This document shows positions 1 to 5,760 of a stretch of 8,154 nucleotides of DNA, piece by piece. Position numbers and translations under genes: made by a program. Origin of the DNA: an uncultured Clostridia bacterium (GTDB taxonomy: Bacteria; Bacillota; Clostridia; Oscillospirales; Ruminococcaceae); assembly GCA_944388825.1 (NCBI GenBank), contig CALXKG010000119.1, positions 1 through 8,154 on the forward strand, given 5' to 3'. Below the pieces are notes generated by a model, which made no database searches, was not told where the DNA came from, and saw nothing but the letters and a program-made list of their open reading frames with translations. Numbering within the stretch: the stretch's first letter is position 1; every line of letters begins with the position of its first letter.

Positions 1-2
1 GC

Positions 3-548
3 TCCGACTGGGAGGCGGTCAGTAATTTAGCCGGCCGCCTGCCGAAGGTGCGGGTGGTCCCGGCCGGCGGGGAGACCAGGCAGCAGTCGGTCGAGAACGC
101 GCTTTCCTGCCTTTACCCCCTCTGCGATATGGTCGCGATCCACGACGGCGCGCGGCCGCTCGTCCGGCCGGAGGATATCGCCAAAACGATCGCGGCGGCG
201 AAGGAGACGGGCGCCGCGGTGCTGGGGGTGATGGCGAAGGATACGATCAAGCAGGTAGAAAATGGGCTGGTCCTTTCGACTCCCGACCGGGCCGGGCTGT
301 TTGTCGCCCAGACGCCGCAGGTCTTCTCCCTCCCCGCCTACCGGGCGGCGCTTGCGGCGGCAAAGGAAGCGGGGGCCGACCTGACCGACGACGGGCAGCT
401 GTTTGAGCGGATGGGATGGCCGGTCGCCGCTGTCACCGGCCACTACGACAACATCAAGATCACGACGCCGGAGGATATCCCGATGGCGGAAGCGCTTTTA
501 AGCCTCCAGCCGGCGTGGGAGACGGATACAGACGAGGAGGACTGGTAA
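3..548 (+). CDS. ispD: IspD, MEP cytidylyltransferase (3' part; start outside window)
   Basis: This is the C-terminal 181 residues of 2-C-methyl-D-erythritol 4-phosphate cytidylyltransferase, which couples MEP to CTP to give CDP-methylerythritol in the cytoplasmic non-mevalonate isoprenoid pathway. The frame is open from base 3 and the family usually has about 230 residues, so roughly 50 N-terminal residues, including the CTP-binding glycine-rich loop, lie upstream. Visible family signatures in order are the GGETRQQSV block (about 66-95), IHDGARPLV (about 138-164), AKDTIKQV (about 234-257), AQTPQVF (about 307-327), LTDDGQ (about 380-397) and the terminal NIKITTPEDI stretch (about 450-479). 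An internal GTG at 48 could be read as a start, but conserved sequence lies before it. The stop is 1 nt before the ispF start, so the two are cotranscribed and probably translationally coupled. The C-terminus ends in a short acidic tail. Confidence 0.95.
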   Translation, partial: SDWEAVSNLAGRLPKVRVVPAGGETRQQSVENALSCLYPLCDMVAIHDGARPLVRPEDIAKTIAAAKETGAAVLGVMAKDTIKQVENGLVLSTPDRAGLFVAQTPQVFSLPAYRAALAAAKEAGADLTDDGQLFERMGWPVAAVTGHYDNIKITTPEDIPMAEALLSLQPAWETDTDEEDW

Positions 549-549
549 C

Positions 550-1038
550 ATGACGGATTTCCGGATTGGGCAGGGCTACGACGTCCACCGGCTGGCGGAA
601 GGGCGGAAGCTGATTCTGGGCGGGGTGGAGATCCCCTATGAAAAAGGGCTGCTGGGCCATTCGGACGCCGACGTCCTCGCCCACGCGGTGATGGACGCGA
701 TACTGGGGGCCCTGGCGCTGGGCGACATCGGCCAGCATTTCCCCGACACCGACCCCGCCTTTGCTGGGGCGGACAGCATCCGGCTTTTACAGGCGGTCGT
801 CCGGCTGATTGGCCAGAAGGGCTGGCAGGTGCACAATGTAGACGCGACGGTCGCCGCCCAGCGCCCGAAGCTCGCTCCCTATATCGGGGAGATGCGGGTG
901 CGGCTGGCCGACGCGATGAAAATCCCGGTCGACCGGGTCAGCGTCAAGGCCACCACCGAGGAAGGGCTCGGCATCACCGGAAACGGCGATGGGATGACCG
1001 CGACGGCGGTCTGCCTGCTGGCGCGCGCGGACGGATAA
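550..1038 (+). CDS. ispF: IspF, 2-C-methyl-D-erythritol 2,4-cyclodiphosphate synthase
   Basis: This 162-residue protein has the usual length of IspF, the trimeric, metal-dependent enzyme that cyclises CDP-methylerythritol 2-phosphate to methylerythritol cyclodiphosphate with release of CMP. The N-terminal GYDVH motif supplies two predicted metal ligands (D11 and H13), and the HSDADVLAHA signature (37-46) supplies the third, H45. The FPDTDPAF segment and the C-terminal VKATTEEGLGITG segment, which lines the nucleotide pocket in the family, are intact. The ATG at 550 is preceded by a GAGGAG-type ribosome binding site inside the end of ispD. ispD and ispF are separate genes here rather than the fused ispDF found in some bacteria. 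The strong terminator about 80 nt downstream marks the end of the operon. Confidence 0.97.
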   Translation: MTDFRIGQGYDVHRLAEGRKLILGGVEIPYEKGLLGHSDADVLAHAVMDAILGALALGDIGQHFPDTDPAFAGADSIRLLQAVVRLIGQKGWQVHNVDATVAAQRPKLAPYIGEMRVRLADAMKIPVDRVSVKATTEEGLGITGNGDGMTATAVCLLARADG

Positions 1039-1117
1039 TGGAGTGGCTTCCTTTGGCAGACGGCAGTTACGGCTCGTGCTGGCAGCCGGTAAGCCGTGAA
1101 AGGTGAAAGTGCCCTTT

Positions 1118-1172
1118 CGGGACGTTTCCGGTACAGATTATCGTCTGTTGAAGCCGGAAACGTCCCGTTTTT
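1118..1172 (+). terminator. Rho-independent terminator after ispF
   Basis: Perfect 14-bp inverted repeat, CGGGACGTTTCCGG at 1118-1131 and its complement at 1154-1167, followed directly by five T residues (1168-1172). The 22-nt loop contains a second small inverted repeat (ACAGA at 1133-1137, TCTGT at 1144-1148) that can extend the hairpin. It ends the ispD-ispF transcript and separates it from the next cassette. The preceding stretch 1039-1117 holds only a weak 7-bp hairpin (1068-1074 with 1092-1098). Confidence 0.88.
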
Positions 1173-1261
1173 CATGCGCGAAGTGTGCCTTCATGCACAC
1201 CGCAGGCGTGCGCCTCATCCCCCAGCCGGCGCACTTTTTCCCATTTTGCCGCATACCCTAT

Positions 1262-1306
1262 GGTGTATCTGAAAATTCAATATTAGAAAGTTTTCAGATA
1301 CACCCT
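1262..1306 (+). repeat. Palindromic repeat, copy 1 (left of desulfurase cassette)
   Basis: Perfect 14-bp inverted repeat, GGTGTATCTGAAAA at 1262-1275 and TTTTCAGATACACC at 1291-1304, around a 15-nt AT-rich centre. It is followed by CCT, not a T-run, so it does not look like a terminator. The element is related to a second copy at 2752-2793 in the opposite orientation. A 15-nt block (1267-1281) is identical, and a 19-nt block (1288-1306) matches at 18 positions; only the centre differs (6 versus 4 nt). It lies 36 nt before the start of the DUF3343 gene and would sit in its 5' untranslated region if transcription starts upstream. Confidence 0.85.
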
Positions 1307-1340
1307 AAAGGTAGAATACCAGAAAAGGGGGCGTTTGGCC

Positions 1341-1574
1341 ATGCAGACGCTGTTGACAGTCCAGTCGTTGACCTATGCCCAAAAGGGGCAGAAGCTGCTC
1401 GACCGGCAGTGGATAAAATCCTCCCTCCGCCGGACGCCGGAGCGGTATGCGGCGCGGGGGTGCAGCTATGGGCTGCTGGTCCGGGGGGATGGGGCGGAGG
1501 CCCGGCGGATCCTGGAGGGGTACGGGATCAAAGTGCTGGGCGCCTACCCGTATCCCGAGCGGGGAGGGGAGTAG
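1341..1574 (+). CDS. DUF3343 / putative Se/S carrier-like small protein
   Basis: This 77-residue soluble protein resembles the DUF3343 family (called Se/S carrier-like in Pfam), small proteins often encoded beside desulfurases, YedF-like proteins or selenium genes in anaerobes. What is visible is an N-terminal beta strand (TLLTVQSL), a helix (YAQKGQKLLDRQ), and a cysteine at residue 41 in a GCSYGLLV segment, matching the place where the family has its conserved Cys-Gly-type site. A second helix (AEARRILEGYGI) follows. ATG at 1341 is preferred because the GGGGG ribosome binding site (1327-1331) is correctly spaced; a TTG at 1335 in the same frame is too close to it. The stop is 1 nt before the desulfurase start, implying coupled expression. 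A sulfur or selenium relay role is inference from family and neighbour. Confidence 0.75.
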   Translation: MQTLLTVQSLTYAQKGQKLLDRQWIKSSLRRTPERYAARGCSYGLLVRGDGAEARRILEGYGIKVLGAYPYPERGGE

Positions 1575-1575
1575 G

Positions 1576-2721
1576 ATGGCGGTATATTTTGACCACGCGG
1601 CCACCTCCTACCCCAAGCCTGCCCTGGTCGTCCGGGCGATGGAGGAGGCGCTCATCCTCTACGGCGGAAACCCCGGCCACGGCGGCCACCGGATGGCGAT
1701 GCGGGCGGCGGGGAAGCTGTTCGCGGCGCGGGAGGCGGCAGCGGGGCTGTTTGGGACCGAGACGGAAAACCTTGTCTTTACCCCCGGCTGCACCTTTGCC
1801 CTCAACCTCGCCATCAAAGGCGCGATGGCGGAAGGCGGGCGGCTGCTGGTCTCGATGTACGACCACAACGCCTCCCTCCGGCCGGCGGCGGCGCTGGAGC
1901 GGGCGGGAAAGTGCGCCGTCGGTTACTTCCCGGTCTATGAAGGGGACGACGGGCGGACGCTGCGCCAGCTGCGGCAGATGTGGACGCCCGACGTGCGGGC
2001 GGTCGTCTGCACCCACGCCTCCAACGTCACCGGTTATCTGCTGCCGGTACGGGAGATCGCGGAGATGGCCCACCGGTATGGCGCGCTGTTTATCCTGGAC
2101 GCCGCCCAGACGGCGGGGGTCCTCCCAGCCACCCTGCGGGAAACCGGGGCGGATATCCTATGCGCCGCCGGCCATAAGGGGCTGCTGGGCCCGATGGGCG
2201 TCGGGGTGCTGGCGATGCGGGCGGGTGTCCGGCTGCCGCCGCTCATAGACGGCGGGACGGGGATATACTCGCTGGATCAGGGGATGCCGGAGGAAAGCCC
2301 CGAGCGGTATGAAGCGGGGACGGTCAATTTTCCCGGCATCTTCGCGCTGGCGGCCGGCATCCGGGAGGTCAGGCGCCGGGGGCTTTTGGGCATCTACCGG
2401 CGGGAAGCGGCCCTTGCCCGGATGTTTGCAGAGGGGCTCCGGGGTGTCGACGGCGTCCGGATCGCCGGACGCGGATTCCGCGAAGGGGAGAACACCGCCA
2501 CCGTCAGCTTCAACATCGGGGGGATGGACGCCGCGCAGGTTTCGGAGGCCCTCAGCCGAGAAGGGTATATGCTGCGGGGCGGCTACCACTGCGCCGGGAT
2601 GATCCACGCCCTCCTCGGCACCGAAAAGGGCACCGTCCGGTTTTCCTGCGGGCCGGGCAACACGCCGGGACAGGTGGCGGGGCTTCTGTCCGCCGTTAAA
2701 AAAGTTGCGCGAACCGGTTGA
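1576..2721 (+). CDS. Cysteine desulfurase / selenocysteine lyase-like class V PLP enzyme
   Basis: This 381-residue fold-type I aminotransferase class V enzyme should take sulfur from cysteine (or selenium from selenocysteine) as an enzyme-bound persulfide or selenide, releasing alanine. It best fits the compact 'cysteine desulfurase family protein' group (TIGR01977-like, EF2568 type), associated with selenium-dependent enzymes, rather than IscS, NifS or SufS. The N-terminus FDHAATSYPKP is typical. PLP-binding residues are D175 in ILDAAQTAG and the Schiff-base lysine K201 in AAGHKGLLGPMGVG. The nucleophilic cysteine is C339 in RGGYHCAGMIHALLGT, followed by GTVRFSCGPGNT. ATG at 1576 follows a GGAGGGGAG ribosome binding site in the end of the DUF3343 gene; an upstream extension to 1447 is only an open frame over that gene. 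No iscU or scaffold gene is adjacent, so DUF3343 is the likely partner. Confidence 0.9.
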   Translation: MAVYFDHAATSYPKPALVVRAMEEALILYGGNPGHGGHRMAMRAAGKLFAAREAAAGLFGTETENLVFTPGCTFALNLAIKGAMAEGGRLLVSMYDHNASLRPAAALERAGKCAVGYFPVYEGDDGRTLRQLRQMWTPDVRAVVCTHASNVTGYLLPVREIAEMAHRYGALFILDAAQTAGVLPATLRETGADILCAAGHKGLLGPMGVGVLAMRAGVRLPPLIDGGTGIYSLDQGMPEESPERYEAGTVNFPGIFALAAGIREVRRRGLLGIYRREAALARMFAEGLRGVDGVRIAGRGFREGENTATVSFNIGGMDAAQVSEALSREGYMLRGGYHCAGMIHALLGTEKGTVRFSCGPGNTPGQVAGLLSAVKKVARTG

Positions 2722-2746
2722 AATTGCCCCAAAATCTTGCTACAAT
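2718..2746 (+). promoter_or_regulatory. Sigma-A promoter for cdaA-cdaR
   Basis: TTGAAA at 2718-2723 (5 of 6 to consensus) and TACAAT at 2741-2746 (5 of 6) are separated by exactly 17 nt, with an extended -10 TGC at 2738-2740. The -35 box overlaps the TGA stop of the desulfurase gene. The predicted start, near 2753, falls at the beginning of repeat copy 2, so the cdaA message would open with that hairpin. Confidence 0.75.
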
Positions 2747-2751
2747 AAGAA

Positions 2752-2793
2752 AGGGTATATCTGAAAACTTCCGGATTGAATTTTCAGATCCCT
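2752..2793 (-). repeat. Palindromic repeat, copy 2 (right of desulfurase cassette, inverted)
   Basis: The 9-bp arms ATCTGAAAA (2759-2767) and TTTTCAGAT (2781-2789) enclose a 13-nt loop. The stem can add GGG (2753-2755) with CCC (2790-2792) across a 3-nt bulge on the left arm. Its reverse complement matches copy 1 (1262-1306) in two blocks, 15 of 15 (2775-2789) and 18 of 19 (2752-2770). There is no T-run after the hairpin, so it is not a terminator for the desulfurase gene. It lies at the predicted 5' end of the cdaA transcript. Confidence 0.8.
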
Positions 2794-2862
2794 CTGGGGA
2801 ATAACGGGGGACCAGGCTTTATAAAACCTTTGCAGTTTTGTGACATTCCGTCTGGTTTTTGC

Positions 2863-2871
2863 TGTTATGAT
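2863..2871 (+). promoter_or_regulatory. Possible second, extended -10 promoter for cdaA
   Basis: TGT followed by TATGAT (2866-2871) forms an extended -10 element about 48 nt before the cdaA start. No -35 hexamer lies at the right distance; TTGTGA at 2838-2843 is 22 nt away. A GC hairpin (2879-2884 with 2888-2893) follows at once. A weak candidate only. Confidence 0.3.
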
Positions 2872-2918
2872 AATCATGCCGGGGGTGCCCCGGGACGGAA
2901 ATCAACGAGGTGACGCAA

Positions 2919-3836
2919 ATGAATGTGCTCGAACGGTTCGGGCTGGAGCTGATGAGTACGCTGGCCCAGACCTGGGACGGGCTGCTGATGGCGATCGGGG
3001 ACTATAACATCCTGTTTGATACGCTGGACATCGCGGTCATTGCCTATATCATCTATAAGGTCATACAGATCGCCCGGGAGACCCGCGCCGGGCAGCTGGT
3101 GCGGGGTATCCTGCTGCTGGCGGCCCTTTACGCCGCCTCTTACATCTTTGGGCTGAACACCACCAAGTGGCTGTTGGAACGGGTCATCGAGATCGGCATC
3201 ATCGTCGTCTTCATTATCTTCCAGCCGGAGGTCAGAAGCGTCCTGGAGCGGGTCGGGCGGTCGAAGCTGTCGGTCCTGCCCTTCGCCCACAACGAGGAGG
3301 CCTTCCGCCGGGCGACCCTTTGGGGGGAACCGATCGAGGTCATCTGCGAGTCGGCCCAGCGGCTTTCGATCACCGCCACCGGCGCGCTGATCGTCATCGA
3401 GCGGGAGGTCAAGCTGGGCGACCAGATCCGGACCGGCGTCGTCATCGACGCGGTCCCAAGCGTCGAGCTGATGGGCAACATCTTCTTCAAAAACTCCCCC
3501 CTGCACGACGGGGCGATGATCATGCGGGACGGCAAGGTCTACGCGGCCGGCTGCTTCCTCCCCAAGCCCAAACAGGAACAGGACATCGATAAAAACCTCG
3601 GCTCCCGCCATCGGGCGGCGATCGGCATCAGCGAGGTTTCCGATTCGCTGACCGTCGTCGTCAGCGAGGAGACCGGCGGCATCTCGCTGGCGGTCAACGG
3701 GCGGCTGATCCGCAACCTGTCGGTGGACAAGCTGCGGCAGACGCTGGACTACTACCTGCTGCCCCAGAAGACCGAGGAAAAGGCCGAGCGCAAGACGTCG
3801 ATCCTCCGGCGTCTCGGCGGCAAGGGAAGGGAGTGA
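2919..3836 (+). CDS. cdaA: CdaA, membrane diadenylate cyclase (c-di-AMP synthase)
   Basis: CdaA (YbbP/DacA) condenses two ATP to cyclic di-AMP, the second messenger controlling potassium and osmolyte transport and cell wall balance in Firmicutes. The 305-residue product has three predicted N-terminal membrane segments (about 31-52, 60-78 and 84-101) and a cytoplasmic DAC domain. Both catalytic signatures are intact: DGA at 197-199 in SPLHDGAMI, and RHR at 230-232 in GSRHRAAIGISEVSD. The C-terminal tail is short and basic. ATG at 2919 is chosen because GAGGTG (2907-2912) sits 6 nt upstream; the in-frame GTG at 2910 overlaps that site and lacks its own. The gene overlaps or nearly abuts cdaR, its regulatory partner, and is read from the promoter at 2718-2746. 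Confidence 0.95.
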   Translation: MNVLERFGLELMSTLAQTWDGLLMAIGDYNILFDTLDIAVIAYIIYKVIQIARETRAGQLVRGILLLAALYAASYIFGLNTTKWLLERVIEIGIIVVFIIFQPEVRSVLERVGRSKLSVLPFAHNEEAFRRATLWGEPIEVICESAQRLSITATGALIVIEREVKLGDQIRTGVVIDAVPSVELMGNIFFKNSPLHDGAMIMRDGKVYAAGCFLPKPKQEQDIDKNLGSRHRAAIGISEVSDSLTVVVSEETGGISLAVNGRLIRNLSVDKLRQTLDYYLLPQKTEEKAERKTSILRRLGGKGRE

Positions 3837-5191
3837 TCGGCTTGGCACGGAAAGTGAAAAACCCCCAGCCCGACGGGAGCCGGGTGGAGGAGAAGGCCCC
3901 CCGCCGGTTCAGCTTCCAGGCGCTGTTTAACAACAACCGCTTTGTCGCGGTCCTGTCGGTCGTGCTGGCGGCGATCGCCTGGTTTGCGATCTACCTGCAG
4001 AATACCCCCAACTCCAACGCGACGATCACCAACGTCCCGGTCACGATCAGCTATGAGAATTCGATGGCGCAGGACCTGGGGCTGGAGATCATCGGCGAGC
4101 AGCAGATGACCGTCGACGTCAATGTCACCGGCGCCCGCTATGCCGTCCGCAGCCTGGACGCCGACGACTTTACCGCCCGCATCTCCCTCTCGTCGGTCAC
4201 CCGGGCGGGGACCTATACCCTGTCCATCCAGGTGATGCGCAACGAGGTGAGCGACGAGTACGCGATCACCTCCTGGACGCCGGAAGAGGTGCAGCTGACC
4301 TTTGACCAGATTGTCACCCGCACCTTCCCGATCGAGGTGAGCGCCCCCGGGCTGACCGCCGCCGAAGGGTACCTGATGGAGACCCCTTACGCCGATATCG
4401 ACTATGTGACCGTCACCGGGCCGCAGGCCGAGGTCGACCGGATCAGCCGCTGCGCCGTCAACCTGTCGGCCGAGCAGACCCTGTCCGAGACGCTGACCAC
4501 CACCGGCACGCTTGCTTTCTATGACGAGGCGGGCACGGCGATCGAAAGCGGCAACCTGGAGTACGACCATGAGACGGTCACGGTCACCATCCCGATCTAC
4601 AAGACCCGGACGCTGGACCTCCAGGTCGAGTTTGTCAACGTCCCCCGCGGCTTCCCGATCGAGCAGCTGGGGTACACCCTGTCGCGGGATACGATCCTGG
4701 TCGCTTCCCCGAGCGAGACGATCGACAACATCGACGCGATCACCGTCGGGCCGGTCGACTTCAGGGAGATCGACATCGGGACCGAGATCACGCTGGACAT
4801 TACGCTCAACGCCGGCCTCAAAAACGTCGAGAATGTCGATTCGGTCACCGTCACCTTCCCGTCCTACGGATTGACCTCCCGGACGATGGAGATGAACCGG
4901 GACAACTTTGTCATTGAAAACCTGCCCAGCGGATATACGGTCGACGTGCTGAGCACCGGGCTGGAGAACATCCGGATCGTCGGGGATTCGTCGATCGTCG
5001 CCGATCTGACGGCCGAGGACCTGGTCGGGACGATCGACCTGTCCCAGTACTCGATCAGCCGCGGGCAGTATACCGTTTCGGTCAAGATCTATGTGCAGGG
5101 CCGCGTCCTCGCCTGGGCGGTCGGCAACTACACGGTCGAGATCGAGGCGACCCCGCCGGAAGCCGCCGAAAGTACCCAGACGGGAAGCTGA
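3833..5191 (+). CDS. cdaR: CdaR, YbbR-domain partner of CdaA
   Basis: CdaR is the membrane-anchored, mostly extracellular regulator that binds CdaA and modulates c-di-AMP synthesis. The 452-residue frame has a basic cytoplasmic N-terminus, one membrane segment (about 36-56, FVAVLSVVLAAIAWFAIYLQ), and an acidic, beta-rich outer part with about four YbbR-type repeats starting near residues 65, 165, 260 and 360, by eye. GTG at 3833 overlaps the cdaA stop (GTGA), giving translational coupling. TTG at 3842 in the same frame, 8 nt after AGGGAG, has better spacing and would give 449 residues, so the start is uncertain. In many Firmicutes glmM follows in the same operon, but here a terminator follows 13 nt after the stop. 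The family assignment is firm; the repeat boundaries are approximate. Confidence 0.92.
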   Translation: MIGLARKVKNPQPDGSRVEEKAPRRFSFQALFNNNRFVAVLSVVLAAIAWFAIYLQNTPNSNATITNVPVTISYENSMAQDLGLEIIGEQQMTVDVNVTGARYAVRSLDADDFTARISLSSVTRAGTYTLSIQVMRNEVSDEYAITSWTPEEVQLTFDQIVTRTFPIEVSAPGLTAAEGYLMETPYADIDYVTVTGPQAEVDRISRCAVNLSAEQTLSETLTTTGTLAFYDEAGTAIESGNLEYDHETVTVTIPIYKTRTLDLQVEFVNVPRGFPIEQLGYTLSRDTILVASPSETIDNIDAITVGPVDFREIDIGTEITLDITLNAGLKNVENVDSVTVTFPSYGLTSRTMEMNRDNFVIENLPSGYTVDVLSTGLENIRIVGDSSIVADLTAEDLVGTIDLSQYSISRGQYTVSVKIYVQGRVLAWAVGNYTVEIEATPPEAAESTQTGS

Positions 5192-5203
5192 GTGTGGGTG
5201 AAA

Positions 5204-5235
5204 GAAAAGAGAGGGCGTTAAAACCCTCTCTTTTT
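5204..5235 (+). terminator. Rho-independent terminator after cdaR
   Basis: AGAGAGGG (5208-5215) pairs with CCCTCTCT (5224-5231) across the loop CGTTAAAA, with flanking A-tract and T-tract (5205-5207 and 5231-5235). It begins 13 nt after the cdaR stop and closes the cdaA-cdaR operon. Confidence 0.9.
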
Positions 5236-5390
5236 GCATGGATCAACCGGTTGCAGCTTAATTTATAGGAGGGTGTCGGGACGTGGGTTTAAACCCGGGC
5301 AGGTTTATATCCGCATCCGAATTTTGAGACATATCCATATAAAGAAGGAAGATACGGGGAGCAGGCCGCCACGAAAAAGTGAAAACCCCC
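5236..5390. other. Intergenic spacer with palindromes, no gene seen
   Basis: This stretch between the cdaR terminator and the T-box promoter is richer in AT than its surroundings and holds no convincing gene. An open frame from 5234 has no ribosome binding site and no recognisable product. The stretch holds two perfect palindromes, CAACCGGTTG (5244-5253) and GGGTTTAAACCC (5285-5296), and a spaced 7-bp inverted repeat TTTATAT / ATATAAA (5304-5310, 5337-5343). Any of these could be operator-like, but no known site was recognised. Confidence 0.5.
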
Positions 5391-5420
5391 TTGACAAACC
5401 CGCCCCCGCTGTGCTAAACT
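5391..5420 (+). promoter_or_regulatory. Sigma-A promoter of the T-box / rqcH-valS transcript
   Basis: Perfect -35 TTGACA at 5391-5396, an 18-nt spacer, and TAAACT at 5415-5420 preceded by an extended -10 TGC (5412-5414). The transcript would start near 5427, just before the first conserved T-box bases, giving a leader of about 335 nt. Confidence 0.8.
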
Positions 5421-5433
5421 TACCCTTGTAAAT

Positions 5434-5697
5434 GCGATGAAGGGGAGAGTACCGTCCAGGGCGGGCCTGAAAGAGAGCTTCCGGAAGCTGAAAAGGAAGC
5501 GGGCGTCCGGGCAGGGAAGGTAGCCCCGGAGCGGCGCACCGAAGCGGGAACGGTTGAGGATGCGACAGGTCCGCCTGTTACAGCGGGGCAGTATATTTTG
5601 TACTGGCTGAGGCCGGGCGCCGCGAGGGCCCGGTGAACTGAAGTGGTATCGCGTATTGACGCCTTCAGAGAGGGAAAGCCTCTTTGGGGCGTTTTTT
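5434..5697 (+). ncRNA. T-box riboswitch leader, predicted tRNA-Val specific
   Basis: This is a transcriptional T-box leader in which uncharged tRNA stabilises an antiterminator. Stem I opens with GCGATGAAGGGGAGAGTA (5434-5451); GGGG (5442-5445) pairs with CCCC (5524-5527). The distal stem GCTTCC/GGAAGC (5477-5482, 5495-5500) follows an AGAGA bulge. The specifier position, one base before CCCC, reads GTA (5520-5522), a valine codon. A hairpin ACAGG/CCTGT (5565-5578) and stem III CCGGGC/GCCCGG (5613-5633) follow. The antiterminator is CTGAAG/CTTCAG (5638-5643, 5663-5668) plus GCGT/ACGC (5651-5654, 5659-5662) around the 7-nt bulge TGGTATC (5644-5650). TGGT would pair with ACCA, fitting A73 of tRNA-Val. 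The bulge departs from consensus TGGNACC at its sixth base. tRNA identity is inferred from these two sites and from valS downstream. Confidence 0.9.
5659..5697 (+). terminator. T-box regulated intrinsic terminator
   Basis: ACGCCTT (5659-5665) pairs with GGGGCGT (5686-5692), and after one bulged C, AGAGAGG (5667-5673) pairs with CCTCTTT (5679-5685) around the loop GAAAG. Six T residues follow (5692-5697). The left arm reuses bases 5659-5668 of the antiterminator, so the two structures exclude each other. Confidence 0.9.
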
Positions 5698-5760
5698 GTT
5701 TGCTGCGGCGTACCGGCCAAAAAGCGGCCGGGCGCGCCCAAAAGAAAGGGAGTGACGTAT

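Noticed and set aside
1068..1098. Hairpin between ispF and its terminator, considered as a small RNA or tRNA
   Set aside because: A 7-bp stem with one wobble pair; no tRNA arms or CCA end, and no riboswitch pattern recognised.
1246..1290. Promoter for the DUF3343-desulfurase cassette
   Set aside because: TTGCCG at 1246-1251 has no suitable -10 at 16-18 nt, and other pairings are weak, so no promoter is called although one is expected.
1308..1335. Possible - strand promoter next to repeat copy 1 (TATTCT), mirroring the promoter at copy 2
   Set aside because: The -35 is poor, and reading leftward it would meet only the ispF terminator region; no - strand gene is present.
1103..2248. Open frame of 381 codons on the + strand across the terminator and the desulfurase gene in another frame
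   Set aside because: It begins inside the ispF terminator, is rich in R, S and P from GC-rich out-of-frame reading, and conflicts with two recognisable genes.
2712..2720. AACCGGTTG at the desulfurase end, repeated at 5245-5253
   Set aside because: It is only 9 nt, with one copy inside coding sequence and nothing shared around it; chance is sufficient.
3752..5239. Open frame of 495 codons on the - strand opposite cdaR
   Set aside because: Its product is a low-complexity run of D, R, G, V and Q with no family resemblance. It lies antisense to a clear cdaR, and such frames are expected opposite GC-rich genes.
5344..5355. 12-nt match GAAGGAAGATAC shared with 7577-7588 before valS
   Set aside because: It is a purine-rich, ribosome-binding-site-like string, and one or two 12-nt matches are expected by chance in 8 kb.
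5234..5431. Small open frame of 65 codons after the cdaR terminator
   Set aside because: It starts in the terminator T-run with no ribosome binding site, and runs through the T-box promoter; the peptide resembles nothing I know.
5656..5760. N-terminal extension of rqcH by 35 codons
   Set aside because: It would start in the T-box antiterminator/terminator, and the family N-terminus begins at the ATG at 5761, which has its own ribosome binding site.
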